Shown: positions 24,360 through 33,476 of the stretch, piece by piece | Layout of the letters: each line of letters begins with the position of its first letter | How positions within the stretch are numbered: position 1 is the stretch's first letter | Assembly: GCA_043803805.1 (NCBI GenBank) | Contig: JAZDJP010000131.1 | Coordinates: forward strand, 1-64,000 | Length of the DNA: 64,000 bases | Source of the DNA: JAZDJP01 sp043803805 | Lineage (GTDB): Bacteria > Planctomycetota > JAZDJP01 | Direction of reading: 5' to 3' | Position numbers and translations under genes: made by a program | Notes under the pieces: model-generated | The model's input: only the letters and a program-made list of their open reading frames with translations | The model's database searches: none | Told to the model about the DNA's origin: nothing

Positions 24360-24845
24360 ATGCCGGAAACGCACGCGGAAGGAATCGCCGTCGACTCCCG
24401 TTATCGGGGATGGGTCGAAATCACCGCCCCGACGCGCCGGGAACACCTGAAACGCCTGGAGGACTTCGTCGAGGTCCTCTCCGCCACCGCCCTCCCGGAG
24501 GACGACAAGCGCGAGATCAAGCTCGTCATGAGCGAACTGTGCGCCAACGCCATGGAATGGGGCAACCGGAACGACGCGCACCGGAAGATCCGGGTGAGTT
24601 ACGGCCTCTTCCCCGACGAAATCGTCTTTCAGATCGCCGACGAGGGGGAGGGATTCGACCATGCGCATCTCCCCGACCCCACCGCGAATCCCGCGGCGCA
24701 CCTGAGGCAACGGGAACGGGCGGGGAAGCGTCTCGGCGGATTCGGCGTCCATCTGGCGCGGCGCATCATGGACAATGTGGTGTACAACGACAAGGGCAAC
24801 GTCGTCATCCTGTCGCGAAAACTCCAGGGAGGCCGTCATGGCTGA
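24360..24845 (+). CDS. RsbW/SpoIIAB-like serine kinase (HATPase)
   Basis: 161 aa from ATG 24360. Compact HATPase_c protein of the anti-sigma-factor kinase type: N-box MSELCANAMEWGNRND, G1-like IADEGEGFD, and RLGGFGVHLARRIMD as lid/G2. Such proteins bind ATP and phosphorylate an STAS antagonist or sequester a sigma factor. No STAS or sigma partner is adjacent; the following gene overlaps it by 8 bp and is an odd double L7/L12-like protein, which is the best partner candidate. No Shine-Dalgarno, consistent with leaderless translation. Confidence 0.85.
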   Translation: MPETHAEGIAVDSRYRGWVEITAPTRREHLKRLEDFVEVLSATALPEDDKREIKLVMSELCANAMEWGNRNDAHRKIRVSYGLFPDEIVFQIADEGEGFDHAHLPDPTANPAAHLRQRERAGKRLGGFGVHLARRIMDNVVYNDKGNVVILSRKLQGGRHG

Positions 24846-25980
24846 TTCGTCCGGCTACAAAATCGTCCTCGCGGCCGTCACGGGAGACCGCGCGCGGGTC
24901 GCCCAGGAAATCGCGTCCGCCTTCCAGTTGCAACCGGGCCCCTCGGCGCAAATCGTGAAATCCGCGCCCATCATCCTGGTTGACGGACTGACCCGCGACC
25001 AGGCCGAGCGCGCCACCCGGCGCCTCGGACGGATCCGGGATGCCGGCGCGGTCCTCGATGTCCGCGAGACGCTCGACCGCAAACTCCCGCGCCTGTCCTG
25101 GCCGGAGCCGCCCCCCGTGCTCCGGGAGGAAGCGGCGGAGGCGCCCCGGCCGCTTGAATTCCCCTGCCCCCACTGCGGGGAGGCCATTTCGCTTTCCATG
25201 AGCGCCGGGACCGGCGGGGCCATCGTGGAGGACATCACCTCGAAGGGATCCCGGGAACCCATGAGCGAGCTTTCCGAGGCGCCGTCCTCGTTCTACGAAA
25301 CCCCGGTGGATCTCGCCACATTCGAGCGCGACGTCGCGTCGCTGTCGGATGATGACGACCTCGACATCCTCGCCAAACCCGCGGCCCGTCTTCCCGAGGT
25401 GGAACCCATCCCCATCGGAGACCTCCCCCGGTTGCCGAAGATGGGCGCCCCCGCCCCGACGGACGACGAACCCCTGGCCACCCCGAATCTCGTGAGGTTC
25501 GCTCCGGCCCGGAAACCCGCCGCGACCGCGCCCAAACCCGCGGGCGCCAACGCCAAAACAGGCCCCATCCCCCCGTCCTCGAACGCCCCATCTCCGGCCC
25601 CCTTCAAGCCGGTCCCCTCCCCATCCCCGGCAACCAAGCCCCCGACGGCGATCGCCCAGAAGTCGGTGTCCGCCAAACCCGTGACGGCGCCGGCCCCCGC
25701 CGCCAGGACGGCCTCCGGCGAGAAATCCGGAACTGCCCAGATGCCGAAGGACGATGGCGGCTTGTACAACGTCCTCACCTCCCGCCCGGCCGCAAAAGTA
25801 CAACGCGAAAATGCCGCCCGGATCCTCGCCGAGATCCAGAATCTCTCCCCGGAGGACGCCGCCGCCCTTTCCGAAAAGATGATCATCACCGTCGCCAAGG
25901 GCGTGAGCCAGTCCGTGGCCGAGTCCTACCGCCAGAAATTCGCCGCGGCGGGAGTTCAGGTGAGGGTTTCCAAGCAATAA
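24838..25980 (+). CDS. Protein with L7/L12-C-terminal-like domains at both ends
   Basis: 380 aa; ATG 24838 has GGGAGG upstream and overlaps the preceding stop by 8 bp. Residues ~7-75 (YKIVLAAVTGDRARVAQEIA ... DAGAVLDV) and ~310-380 (ENAARILAEIQNLSPEDAAA ... AAGVQVRV) both follow the alpha/beta layout of the ribosomal L7/L12 C-terminal domain (repeated KAP-like turn, final AGA-V-V strand). Between them lie a CPHCGE half zinc-knuckle, an acidic stretch (DDDDLD) and a ~150-residue Pro/Ala linker. No signal peptide. Likely a scaffold or adaptor; function unknown. Confidence 0.7.
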   Translation: MADSSGYKIVLAAVTGDRARVAQEIASAFQLQPGPSAQIVKSAPIILVDGLTRDQAERATRRLGRIRDAGAVLDVRETLDRKLPRLSWPEPPPVLREEAAEAPRPLEFPCPHCGEAISLSMSAGTGGAIVEDITSKGSREPMSELSEAPSSFYETPVDLATFERDVASLSDDDDLDILAKPAARLPEVEPIPIGDLPRLPKMGAPAPTDDEPLATPNLVRFAPARKPAATAPKPAGANAKTGPIPPSSNAPSPAPFKPVPSPSPATKPPTAIAQKSVSAKPVTAPAPAARTASGEKSGTAQMPKDDGGLYNVLTSRPAAKVQRENAARILAEIQNLSPEDAAALSEKMIITVAKGVSQSVAESYRQKFAAAGVQVRVSKQ

Positions 25981-26011
25981 AAAAGGGGCTACCGGTTTCC
26001 CGACAGCCCCT
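25979..26011 (-). terminator. Rho-independent terminator
   Basis: Read on the minus strand: AGGGGCT, inner CGG-GAAA-CCG, AGCCCCT, then six T. It ends the secreted charged protein gene and may also act on the convergent L7/L12-like gene. Confidence 0.85.
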
Positions 26012-26028
26012 CTCGTGATGCCAGCTCC

Positions 26029-26781
26029 TTACTTCGCCGTGTTGCCGTCCTTCCCGTCCTGCTCCATCACCTCGTAGAGTTCGTCAATCAGCCCCTGCGC
26101 CTCCTTCTCGCCGCCGGCGCGCTCCCCGTCGGTCATCTTCCCGTTCAGCCGGTTCAGGAGTTTCGCAAGCCGCCCGGCCTTTTGGGCGAACTCCCGGCCC
26201 TGCCCGCGCTCCAGCGCGCCCGTCCCGAGGCGATTCCGGATCTTGATGTTCTCCGGCGTGTCCGCCCCGCGCACCTCGCCATCGTGCTTCTCCTGGAAAA
26301 TCACCTTGGACAGGTCGTTCAACTGGGTATGAAGTTGTTTGCGCTCGTCCTTGGTGAGCACCCCGTCGCCCTTCAGGGATTTTTCGAGGTCGGCCAGCTC
26401 CTTCTCCTTGCCGATCAGCATCTTCGCCTCGTCCTTCGTGAGCGAACCGAACTTGATGCCCCGGGCGATGCGCGACGCCTGGTGACGCTGACGCCTGTTG
26501 ACGCCGGGATCCGCGGTCTTGTCCCGATCCGCCTTTTCCTTGTTTTCGCCGAGGTTCTTCTCGCGCTCCTCCCGCGCCTCCTCGCGTTTCTTCTTCGCTT
26601 CCCCAACCTGCTTCTCGCGCTCCTCCCGCGCCTTGTTTTCGCGTTCCTTGTTCCGCTCGCGGTTCTCCCGGTTCGGGCGACGCCCTTCCGCGCCCGGCCG
26701 CCGCGCGCCTTCCGCGAACGCCAGCCCACCGCCCACCAACCCCACCCCCACCGCTACCAGCACCGTCGAGATGACCTTCAT
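26029..26781 (-). CDS. Secreted, highly charged coiled-coil protein
   Basis: 250 aa from ATG 26781 with GGAGG upstream. Signal peptide ~1-23 (VGGGLAFA|EG). Residues ~25-95 are almost entirely Arg, Lys, Glu and Asn (NRENRERNKERENKAREERE) and should form a single long helix or coiled coil. The C-terminal half holds two LTKDEAK / LTKDERK segments reminiscent of bacterial EF-hand-like helices but without full calcium loops. No known family; probably periplasmic. It has its own terminator. Confidence 0.7.
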   Translation of the reverse strand: MKVISTVLVAVGVGLVGGGLAFAEGARRPGAEGRRPNRENRERNKERENKAREEREKQVGEAKKKREEAREEREKNLGENKEKADRDKTADPGVNRRQRHQASRIARGIKFGSLTKDEAKMLIGKEKELADLEKSLKGDGVLTKDERKQLHTQLNDLSKVIFQEKHDGEVRGADTPENIKIRNRLGTGALERGQGREFAQKAGRLAKLLNRLNGKMTDGERAGGEKEAQGLIDELYEVMEQDGKDGNTAK

Positions 26782-26983
26782 GACCGTTCCTCCTGAAAAA
26801 GATGTTTCGATTCCACCGACACACATTCCCGTTTCGCAAGTTCAATGCCAAAACGCCATCCCCCAACGGTATTGCCGCTACCCGTTCGCATGAAACGAGA
26901 TGGGGCTGCCCGATAAAGCCCGAAGCAAATGCCGTCCGTCGGACTTTTCCACGGAATGTGGCAAATCCCGTCTGGCACGATCG

Positions 26984-27379
26984 TCATGTCACTCCACTCC
27001 GGCGGCGCGCCCGACCGATTTTCCCCGCCAGGCCGTAACCGATCGTCCCGACAACCGCCCCCGTCAAATTGCACAGGGCGTCCAGAAGGTCCGGCTCCCG
27101 GGGCGGGACGAAATACTGAAGGACCTCCAGAATCTCCCCGTAGGCGGCGGGGACGAGAATCGCCAGAACCACCCGACGCCATCCCACAACCCCGGAGCGG
27201 GAAAGCGCGTGGGCCAAAATCACCGCGAGGGTAAGGTAGGCGGCGGCGTGGGCCGTCTTGTCGGAACCGGGAATCTCCTCCATCCCCGGCGGCCCCGGCG
27301 CCAGCGACAAATACCCCACGCCGGCGAACGCCAGCGCGGCGAAGGACCAGGCGACGCGGGGATTGCGCAGGAGTTTCAT
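26984..27379 (-). CDS. VanZ-like membrane protein
   Basis: 131 aa with four hydrophobic helices. The motif GSDKTAHAAAYLTLA after helix 1 and the Pro-Asp pair in PREPDLLDALCNLTGA before helix 4 are the VanZ family signatures. VanZ proteins act in the cell envelope and can change glycopeptide susceptibility, but most have unknown roles. It lies 78 bp downstream of the epimerase on the same strand. Confidence 0.85.
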   Translation of the reverse strand: MKLLRNPRVAWSFAALAFAGVGYLSLAPGPPGMEEIPGSDKTAHAAAYLTLAVILAHALSRSGVVGWRRVVLAILVPAAYGEILEVLQYFVPPREPDLLDALCNLTGAVVGTIGYGLAGKIGRARRRSGVT

Positions 27380-27457
27380 GTATTATTCCACGGTTTCCAA
27401 CGACGGCCATTTCCGCGAATCGCGTCCGGCGGCCCGCGACTCCCGATTCCATCCGCG

Positions 27458-28423
27458 CTACCCCCGCTCCCGCTCCTGATACCACGCGATGGTCCGGAGC
27501 AATCCCTCGTCCAGCCCCACCTTCGGCTCGAAGCCGAGGAGCCGGCGCGCGCGATCGATGCCGGGGATACGGAGTTCCACGTCCACGTACCTCCGGCGGT
27601 CGTAACGGACGCCGGACGTGGATCCGGTCAGTTGGATGATCTTCTCCGCGAGCGCCGCGATGGTGACGGTGGCGCGGGGGTTCCCGATGTTGAACACCTT
27701 CCCCACCGCCGCCGGCCGGGTGAGAACCCGGAGAATGCCATCCACCATGTCGTCAATGTAGCACCACGAACGGATCTGGCTCCCGTCACCGCGAAGGATG
27801 AGCGGCGCGTGGCGGATGGCGCGAACGATGAACTGATGAATGGCCCCGACCCCCACCTGGCCGGGACCGTAGACGTTGAAGGGGCGGATGCTCGCGACGG
27901 GGATCCCATACTCCCGGCCGTAATGATGCGCCAGATGCTCCGCGGCGAGTTTCGACACGGCGTACGTCCAGCGCGCCTCTCCGACCTCGCCGAGCGTCGT
28001 GGCGCTCTGCTCCTCCGCGTGATACACATGGGTGCCGAACACCTCGCTCGTCGAAAAATCCACAACGCGATGCGCCCGCAGACGATTGGCGCGGATGGCC
28101 TCCAGCAGATGATGCGTCCCAAGGATATTCACCAGCATCGTTTCGACCGGGCGGGATCGCACCATGTCCACCCCGGCGATGGAGGCCATGTGCAAAAACG
28201 TATCGTGCCCCTTCACGGCGCGACGGAGCCGCGTGGCGTCGCGGACGTCGCCCCGGATCACGCGGACGCGCGGGTGACGCGCGAGCGCCGATCCCGAAAA
28301 GGCGTCGCGGTGAAAATTGTCATAGAGGGTGATGCGGTTCCGGTCCGCCAGACGTCGGGCGACATGGCTCCCGATGAATCCCGCCCCGCCCGTGATGAAA
28401 ACGCGCCTGCCGATGAGATCCAT
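27458..28423 (-). CDS. NAD-dependent nucleotide-sugar epimerase/dehydratase
   Basis: 321 aa from ATG 28423, GAGGAGG upstream. Extended SDR enzyme: Rossmann GGAGFIGSH, catalytic Thr/Ser in FSTSEVFG and the YAVSK pair, RPFNVYGPGQ substrate loop, and C-terminal FNIGNPRATVTI. Related to GalE and UDP-glucuronate epimerases; the natural substrate is a UDP- or dTDP-sugar used for surface polysaccharide. It stands upstream of the vanZ-like gene. Confidence 0.9.
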   Translation of the reverse strand: MDLIGRRVFITGGAGFIGSHVARRLADRNRITLYDNFHRDAFSGSALARHPRVRVIRGDVRDATRLRRAVKGHDTFLHMASIAGVDMVRSRPVETMLVNILGTHHLLEAIRANRLRAHRVVDFSTSEVFGTHVYHAEEQSATTLGEVGEARWTYAVSKLAAEHLAHHYGREYGIPVASIRPFNVYGPGQVGVGAIHQFIVRAIRHAPLILRGDGSQIRSWCYIDDMVDGILRVLTRPAAVGKVFNIGNPRATVTIAALAEKIIQLTGSTSGVRYDRRRYVDVELRIPGIDRARRLLGFEPKVGLDEGLLRTIAWYQERERG

Positions 28424-28495
28424 GCGACCCTCCTCAAAAGACCGGGGCTATCGTAGCGCGGCGGGCGGGGAGAATCCACTGTGGAAACAAAATCC

Positions 28496-28524
28496 TTGCC
28501 AACGGAAATCGCCTGGAGTACGCT
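28496..28524 (+). promoter_or_regulatory. Weak promoter candidate for the glycosidase-like gene
   Basis: TTGCCA (28496-28501), 17-bp spacer, TACGCT (28519-28524), 25 bp before the start codon. Confidence 0.35.
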
Positions 28525-28548
28525 CCGGAAAACGGAAGAGAGGTGTTT

Positions 28549-31215
28549 ATGACTTTCAAACCGACGGTCGGCGTGCGGAATCACACGATGTTTTTCCTTG
28601 TCGCGTTCGGCTTTCTTCTGACGTTCGCCGCGACTTCAAACGCGGAAAACGAGCCCGTCTGGCCGGAGCCGGGCTCCCGGTTTCCGGAATTCAAAGATCT
28701 GAAACCCGTCTCGGTTCCCGCCGAACGGCTGGGAACCGATTTCTGGACATCCCCCCCACCGGTGATTTCGCCTTACACCGCATCGTGGTACGACTACGTT
28801 CCCATCGTCTGGGGCGATGACGCGCGACTCAAAAAAAACATGCCGGCGTATTTTTCCGCCCTCAAGACGATGAACGTCACCGGCTCGATGGTCTACCGCC
28901 AGGGCGATCCCGCGCCCAACAACGCGGCAAAAATGCCCTTTTACTGCACCAACCTCTGCAACCAGCTCTACCTCCGGAACAAATCGGGCAAGGAGATCCG
29001 GGAGAGCTTCAATCAAAAAAGGACCCATGAAAATTGCGTCCGCAAACCGAGTCTGGAAGATCCGAAAACCGATGCCGATGAACGTCAGGAGGCCGCCAGG
29101 GCCGCCAAACGCCTGCACGCGAACAAACCTCTCGGTTATGACCTGCGGGACGAAGGCACCTATGTGATTTCCAGCGCCTGTCCTTTTGATTTCGATTTCA
29201 GCGAGGCATCCCTCGCCTGCTTCCGTCAATGGCTGAAGAAAAAATACGGCTCCCTGGACGCGCTCAACAACGAATGGGAGACCTCCTTCAAGGACTGGAA
29301 CAACGCACTCCCCATGACAACGGACGAGATTCAGTCACGCGAATTTTCGAGGCTCGCAACGGTCAACCTCGCCCCCTGGGCCGACCATCGCGAATACAAC
29401 GACGACACGATGCAGGCCGCCGTGTCCCGCTACCGGGACGAAATCCGCAAACTCGATCCCGGCGCACCCGTGGGTTACTCCGGAACCCAGATGCCGTCGG
29501 CTTACGGCGGATTTGATTTTTACAAGATCGGGAAAACGGTTTCCTGGATCGAGCACTACGAGATTTGCGGATCGCGGGAGCTCATCCGGTCGTTTCTGCC
29601 CGGCGGCTATCCGTCCATCGCGGCCATCCCCTATCAGAGTGCGGACGGCGGAATTTTGCGCGCCTGGTACCTCACCCTCCACGGCGACACCGGCGGCCTG
29701 GTGTGGCCCTACGCCGGGAACGACGTATCCAAAACGCTTCTCCTGGACGTGGACGGCGACACGGTAACGCTGTCGGAAAAAGGTAAAAACCTCAAAGCGA
29801 TTTTTCACGAGATGCGAAGCGGCATCGCCTGCCTTCTCCATCACGCCCGCATGGAAACGGAACCCGTCGGCGTACTCCACTCGCAGGCGTCGCTCCGGGC
29901 GGATTGGATGTTCGAGGTCAGGAAGGACGGCGCGACCTGGGTGAACCGTTATAGTTCTTACGAGTCAACGTTCAATTTCGCCGCCGCGGGACGCGAGGGA
30001 ATCTACAAGGCGCTGGAAGACATCGGCCTGCAATACGTCTGCATCGCAAGTCCGGAAGTCGAGGCCGGCGAACTCATGAAACGCGGCATCAAGCTCTTCA
30101 TCATTCCGCGCGGAATAGCGCTTTCGAAAAAAGAAATCGCCGGATTAAAAACCTTTGTGGAAAATGGCGGCGTTCTGGTCGCCGATCTCATGGCGGGACG
30201 GATGAACGAAAATTGCCGCGTCCGGCCGGAAGGCCACGGCCCCATCGACGACCTTTTGGGCGTAAAACGCGGCCCCTTCGCGTTTCAAGAAGAAAAGAAA
30301 CCGGATCCCGAAAAGGGCGGCCACGGAGAACTGATCGCGATCACGATGACCGCGGATTTCGAAACCCTGAAAAGCGGCGAATCTTTCCGGATTCAAGGTT
30401 TTCAAGAACCGGGGCTGGACGTTTCAAGCGCAAAAGCCCTTGCGAAAACCGCGGGAGGCCCCGCGATCCTCGAAAACAAATTCGGGAAAGGCGCCGTCTA
30501 CACGCTGAATTTCGACATCCCGAACTATCTCAAACTGCGGGCCGCCCCGGATGTCGAAAAAACAACGGAACCCGTCCGGAAGCTCTTTGCGGCGCTCGCC
30601 AAAAAGGCCGGCGTCGAACCCACCTTCACCGTCCGCCGCAAGGGCGCGTCGTCGCACCCCGCCGGCCTTGAGAATTTCCACTACCGCCTCGGCGGCATGG
30701 ATATTTACGCGGCGCACCTCAATCCCGCTACGCACATCAACTGGGAAGACCTGTCCGACAGCGGAGCCGGCATCCGCGACGTCGGAACCGATCCGCTGGT
30801 GTTCACGTTCCCAAAGAAAGGATTCATCACCGAAATGCGAACGGGCAAATTCTTCGGCCTGACCGACACCGTCGAAATGACCCCGGAAAAATTCAAACCC
30901 TTCCTCTTTGCCGTCCTGCCTTATGAGGTTCGGGGCCTGAAGACCGAAGGAACCGCCGACAGGATTCAAAACGGCAAACTGACCGTGTCGGTCGCGATCG
31001 AGGCCTCCGGGAAAATCGGCGACCACGTCGTCCACGCCGAACTGCGAAACGAAAACGGCGAACCGATTCCCGAAAGCGTCATCAACCTCCCGCTTCCGGG
31101 CGGCGTCTACAAAGGCGCCCTCGATCTGTCGCACGTCCCGGGAAAAGGCCCCTACACGCTTCGGCTGGTGGATGTGTTGAGCGGCAAGACCGCGGAGTTG
31201 CCGGTTGCGAAATAG
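28549..31215 (+). CDS. Large secreted glycoside-hydrolase-like protein (GH42/beta-galactosidase-like)
   Basis: 888 aa from ATG 28549; GGAAGAGAGG upstream. Signal peptide ~1-30. Residues ~85-390 look like a GH-A TIM barrel (YDLRDEGTYVISSACPFDFD, FRQWLKKKYGSLDALNNEW as in GH42, GYSGTQMPSAYGGFDFYKIG, SWIEHYEICGSREL). Asp-Glu in YDLRDEGTY and Glu in WIEHYEICG are candidate catalytic acids. Residues ~460-680 resemble the beta-galactosidase trimerisation domain (AEGELMKRG, FVENGGVLVADLMAGRM). A C-terminal beta-sandwich ends the protein. Substrate unknown. Confidence 0.75.
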   Translation: MTFKPTVGVRNHTMFFLVAFGFLLTFAATSNAENEPVWPEPGSRFPEFKDLKPVSVPAERLGTDFWTSPPPVISPYTASWYDYVPIVWGDDARLKKNMPAYFSALKTMNVTGSMVYRQGDPAPNNAAKMPFYCTNLCNQLYLRNKSGKEIRESFNQKRTHENCVRKPSLEDPKTDADERQEAARAAKRLHANKPLGYDLRDEGTYVISSACPFDFDFSEASLACFRQWLKKKYGSLDALNNEWETSFKDWNNALPMTTDEIQSREFSRLATVNLAPWADHREYNDDTMQAAVSRYRDEIRKLDPGAPVGYSGTQMPSAYGGFDFYKIGKTVSWIEHYEICGSRELIRSFLPGGYPSIAAIPYQSADGGILRAWYLTLHGDTGGLVWPYAGNDVSKTLLLDVDGDTVTLSEKGKNLKAIFHEMRSGIACLLHHARMETEPVGVLHSQASLRADWMFEVRKDGATWVNRYSSYESTFNFAAAGREGIYKALEDIGLQYVCIASPEVEAGELMKRGIKLFIIPRGIALSKKEIAGLKTFVENGGVLVADLMAGRMNENCRVRPEGHGPIDDLLGVKRGPFAFQEEKKPDPEKGGHGELIAITMTADFETLKSGESFRIQGFQEPGLDVSSAKALAKTAGGPAILENKFGKGAVYTLNFDIPNYLKLRAAPDVEKTTEPVRKLFAALAKKAGVEPTFTVRRKGASSHPAGLENFHYRLGGMDIYAAHLNPATHINWEDLSDSGAGIRDVGTDPLVFTFPKKGFITEMRTGKFFGLTDTVEMTPEKFKPFLFAVLPYEVRGLKTEGTADRIQNGKLTVSVAIEASGKIGDHVVHAELRNENGEPIPESVINLPLPGGVYKGALDLSHVPGKGPYTLRLVDVLSGKTAELPVAK

Positions 31216-31227
31216 CCCGACTTTCAC

Positions 31228-31256
31228 TTGACAAACCGCATCCGGCGATATAAACT
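31228..31256 (+). promoter_or_regulatory. Promoter of the FG-GAP protein gene
   Basis: Perfect TTGACA (31228-31233), 17-bp spacer, TAAACT (31251-31256). Confidence 0.65.
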
Positions 31257-31325
31257 CATTGTGTCACGATGTGTGCCATGATAGAAACCGGGGTCCAACC
31301 CCCATCCATGGAAAGGAACACGACC

Positions 31326-33179
31326 ATGCGAAAGACGCTTTTCGCCGCCGCCGTCCTGGGCATTGCGGTTTTCGCGGCCACCGCCGCCCGCGCCCTCATC
31401 AACCCGACGTTCACCCCGGTGACGCTCACGGAACAGGCCGACATGATCCTCCTGCTCAAATTCAAGTCGATCGCGGACGGCAAGGCGACGGCGGAGATCG
31501 TCAAGACCCTCAAGGGCAAGCCCGGCGCGACCACGGTCACCATTGACCTCACCGTGGCCGCCAGCCCCGAGCACGGCAAGGCCGTGGGCGAGATGATCAC
31601 CGCGGTCGGCGACGGCCCGGCGCTCCTCTTTACCGGCAAGGGCGAGCGGGAAGAACCCGTGAGCAAGCTCCACCTCGGCGGCAAATGGGTCTCCCTCGAC
31701 CCCAACGCCAAGGGATCCGCCTGGGGAGTGGACTCCATCGATTCCCACATGGAGGCCACCTGGGCCGGCGGCACGGACATGCTTCTGCGCTGCACGGAGC
31801 TCATCCTCGCCCATCCCAACACCCGGGTGCCGGTGACCTGTTCCGGAGGCTGGGCGGATCCCGTCGAGGCGGGGAAGGTCGCCGGCAAGGTGCGCTTCGC
31901 GAGGGCCGTGGACATCGCCGGGAAGGGGAGCCTCGTCCTCTTCGTGGCCTCCGACGCCGGGGACCGCGTCTTCGCGTGGGACGCGAAGGACTCGAAATTC
32001 AACGACATCACGGACCGGATGAAACTGGGATCGAAATCCGCCGCCGCGGCGTGGGGCGACTTCAACGGAGATGGCCTGCTTGATCTGGCTTCCGCGGACG
32101 GAAAGGCGTTGCGCCTCTGGCTGCAGGCCGCCGACGGTTCGTTCGCCGCCTCCGACACCACGGGCGCCCCCACGGACGGGTGCGTCGGGCTCTCGGCGAT
32201 CGACACGGGCATCCCGGGCCGCGCCGGGCTCGTCTGGACCCCGCCGACGGGAGCGCCGTCGGTGCTCGTCCCGGACAAGGAAAAGGCGGGCTCTTTCACG
32301 ACAAAACCGCTGGCCGGCGCCGACCTCAAGGAACCAGGTCCGTCCGGAGCGTCCCTCGTCGCCGATTTCGACGGGGACAACCTCCCGGACATCATCCGCC
32401 CCTTCGCCAAGAGAAGCCTGTTCTACGCCGGGAAAGGCGCCGGGGAATTCGCCCCCGGAGTCCCCTGCCCGGTGGCCCTGGGGAGCGGCCGCGCGGACGC
32501 CTTCCTCGGGGACTTCGACGCCGACGGCCGGATCGACATTCACACCGTGGCCGAGGACTGCCCCCGCCTCTGGCAGAACGGCGGCGGCGGTAAATTCGCC
32601 GACTTCTTCGGCATCTGCGGCGAGATCACCTACATCTCCAAGCCCGGCGCCATCGTGGGCAATGCGTGCGACATCAACAACGACGGTCGCCGGGACGTCT
32701 ACCTGGGCTATTCCGAGATGGCCCCCCAGGTCTTCTTCAACCGCGGGTTCCGCAGTTTCGGGCATGCCCACCGGCCCATTGACCTGAGCGAGACCGGAAA
32801 CATGCCCGATTCCGAACAGGGTCAGCAGGCCGGGATTGTGGCCGACCTGACCGGCGACGGCCTGCAGGACATGGCCATGGTCCTGCTGGACGGGCGGGTG
32901 TTCCTCCTGGCCCAGGCGACCGGCGGAGATCCGGGGCTGGCGGTCCGGGTGGCCTTGGCGCCCGGCGGCAAAACCGCGGGGCCCGTGATGGTGTCGGCCC
33001 GGAACGACCGGATGGCCTTGGGCACCTGGACGGTTTCCCCCGGCACGAGCGAAGCGTTCTTCGGACGGGAGGACCCCGGGGAGGTGACGATCACCTGGCA
33101 GATCCCGGGATCGTCCCCCGAATCAAAAAAATTCACGATGGAAGGCAAAGGAGTGAGGTTCGTCATCGGGGCCAAATAA
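31326..33179 (+). CDS. Secreted FG-GAP/VCBS repeat protein
   Basis: 617 aa from ATG 31326 (GGAAAGGA upstream). Signal peptide ~1-23 (ending ATAARA). Residues ~220-560 contain several FG-GAP/VCBS blades with calcium-type loops: DFNGDGLLDLA, DFDGDNLPDII, DFDADGRIDIH, DINNDGRRDVY and DLTGDGLQDMA. The N-terminal ~200 residues are a separate domain of unknown type. A seven-bladed extracellular beta-propeller is probable. A strong hairpin follows the stop. Confidence 0.85.
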   Translation: MRKTLFAAAVLGIAVFAATAARALINPTFTPVTLTEQADMILLLKFKSIADGKATAEIVKTLKGKPGATTVTIDLTVAASPEHGKAVGEMITAVGDGPALLFTGKGEREEPVSKLHLGGKWVSLDPNAKGSAWGVDSIDSHMEATWAGGTDMLLRCTELILAHPNTRVPVTCSGGWADPVEAGKVAGKVRFARAVDIAGKGSLVLFVASDAGDRVFAWDAKDSKFNDITDRMKLGSKSAAAAWGDFNGDGLLDLASADGKALRLWLQAADGSFAASDTTGAPTDGCVGLSAIDTGIPGRAGLVWTPPTGAPSVLVPDKEKAGSFTTKPLAGADLKEPGPSGASLVADFDGDNLPDIIRPFAKRSLFYAGKGAGEFAPGVPCPVALGSGRADAFLGDFDADGRIDIHTVAEDCPRLWQNGGGGKFADFFGICGEITYISKPGAIVGNACDINNDGRRDVYLGYSEMAPQVFFNRGFRSFGHAHRPIDLSETGNMPDSEQGQQAGIVADLTGDGLQDMAMVLLDGRVFLLAQATGGDPGLAVRVALAPGGKTAGPVMVSARNDRMALGTWTVSPGTSEAFFGREDPGEVTITWQIPGSSPESKKFTMEGKGVRFVIGAK

Positions 33180-33215
33180 CCCGACGGGGACATCATGATC
33201 GTCGCCCGCTTCAAC

Positions 33216-33250
33216 AAGGGGGTGAAATTCCAAGCGAATTTCACCCCCTT
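33216..33250 (+). terminator. 15-bp perfect hairpin after the FG-GAP gene
   Basis: AAGGGGGTGAAATTC (33216-33230), loop CAAGC, GAATTTCACCCCCTT (33236-33250). Perfect stem; no long U run. Confidence 0.7.
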
Positions 33251-33285
33251 CCATTTGCCAATCAGCGCATTATATCCGTTACTGG

Positions 33286-33358
33286 TTGACAATTAACGCA
33301 TTATAGATATAAAGACAGAAAATCAACGAATTCGAATATAAATTGCTTGGTAGCAATT
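33286..33358 (+). promoter_or_regulatory. AT-rich upstream promoter and hairpin
   Basis: TTGACA (33286-33291), 16-bp spacer, TATAAA (33308-33313); then a small hairpin AATTGCT / AGCAATT (33341-33347, 33352-33358). It precedes the dnaG promoter and may add a second start or encode a short leader RNA. Confidence 0.45.
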
Positions 33359-33391
33359 AGATACGTCAATACTAGCGATTTTTCAGCCGAT

Positions 33392-33420
33392 TTGACAAAC
33401 CTTCCGGGACATGCTATACT
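33392..33420 (+). promoter_or_regulatory. Promoter of dnaG-rpoD
   Basis: Perfect TTGACA (33392-33397), 17-bp spacer, TATACT (33415-33420), about 57 bp before the dnaG GTG start. Confidence 0.8.
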
Positions 33421-33476
33421 ATTGTGTTTCCCGTATTGCGGGATAAATGTAATTCCTTTAATTTAAACAGGTTGCC

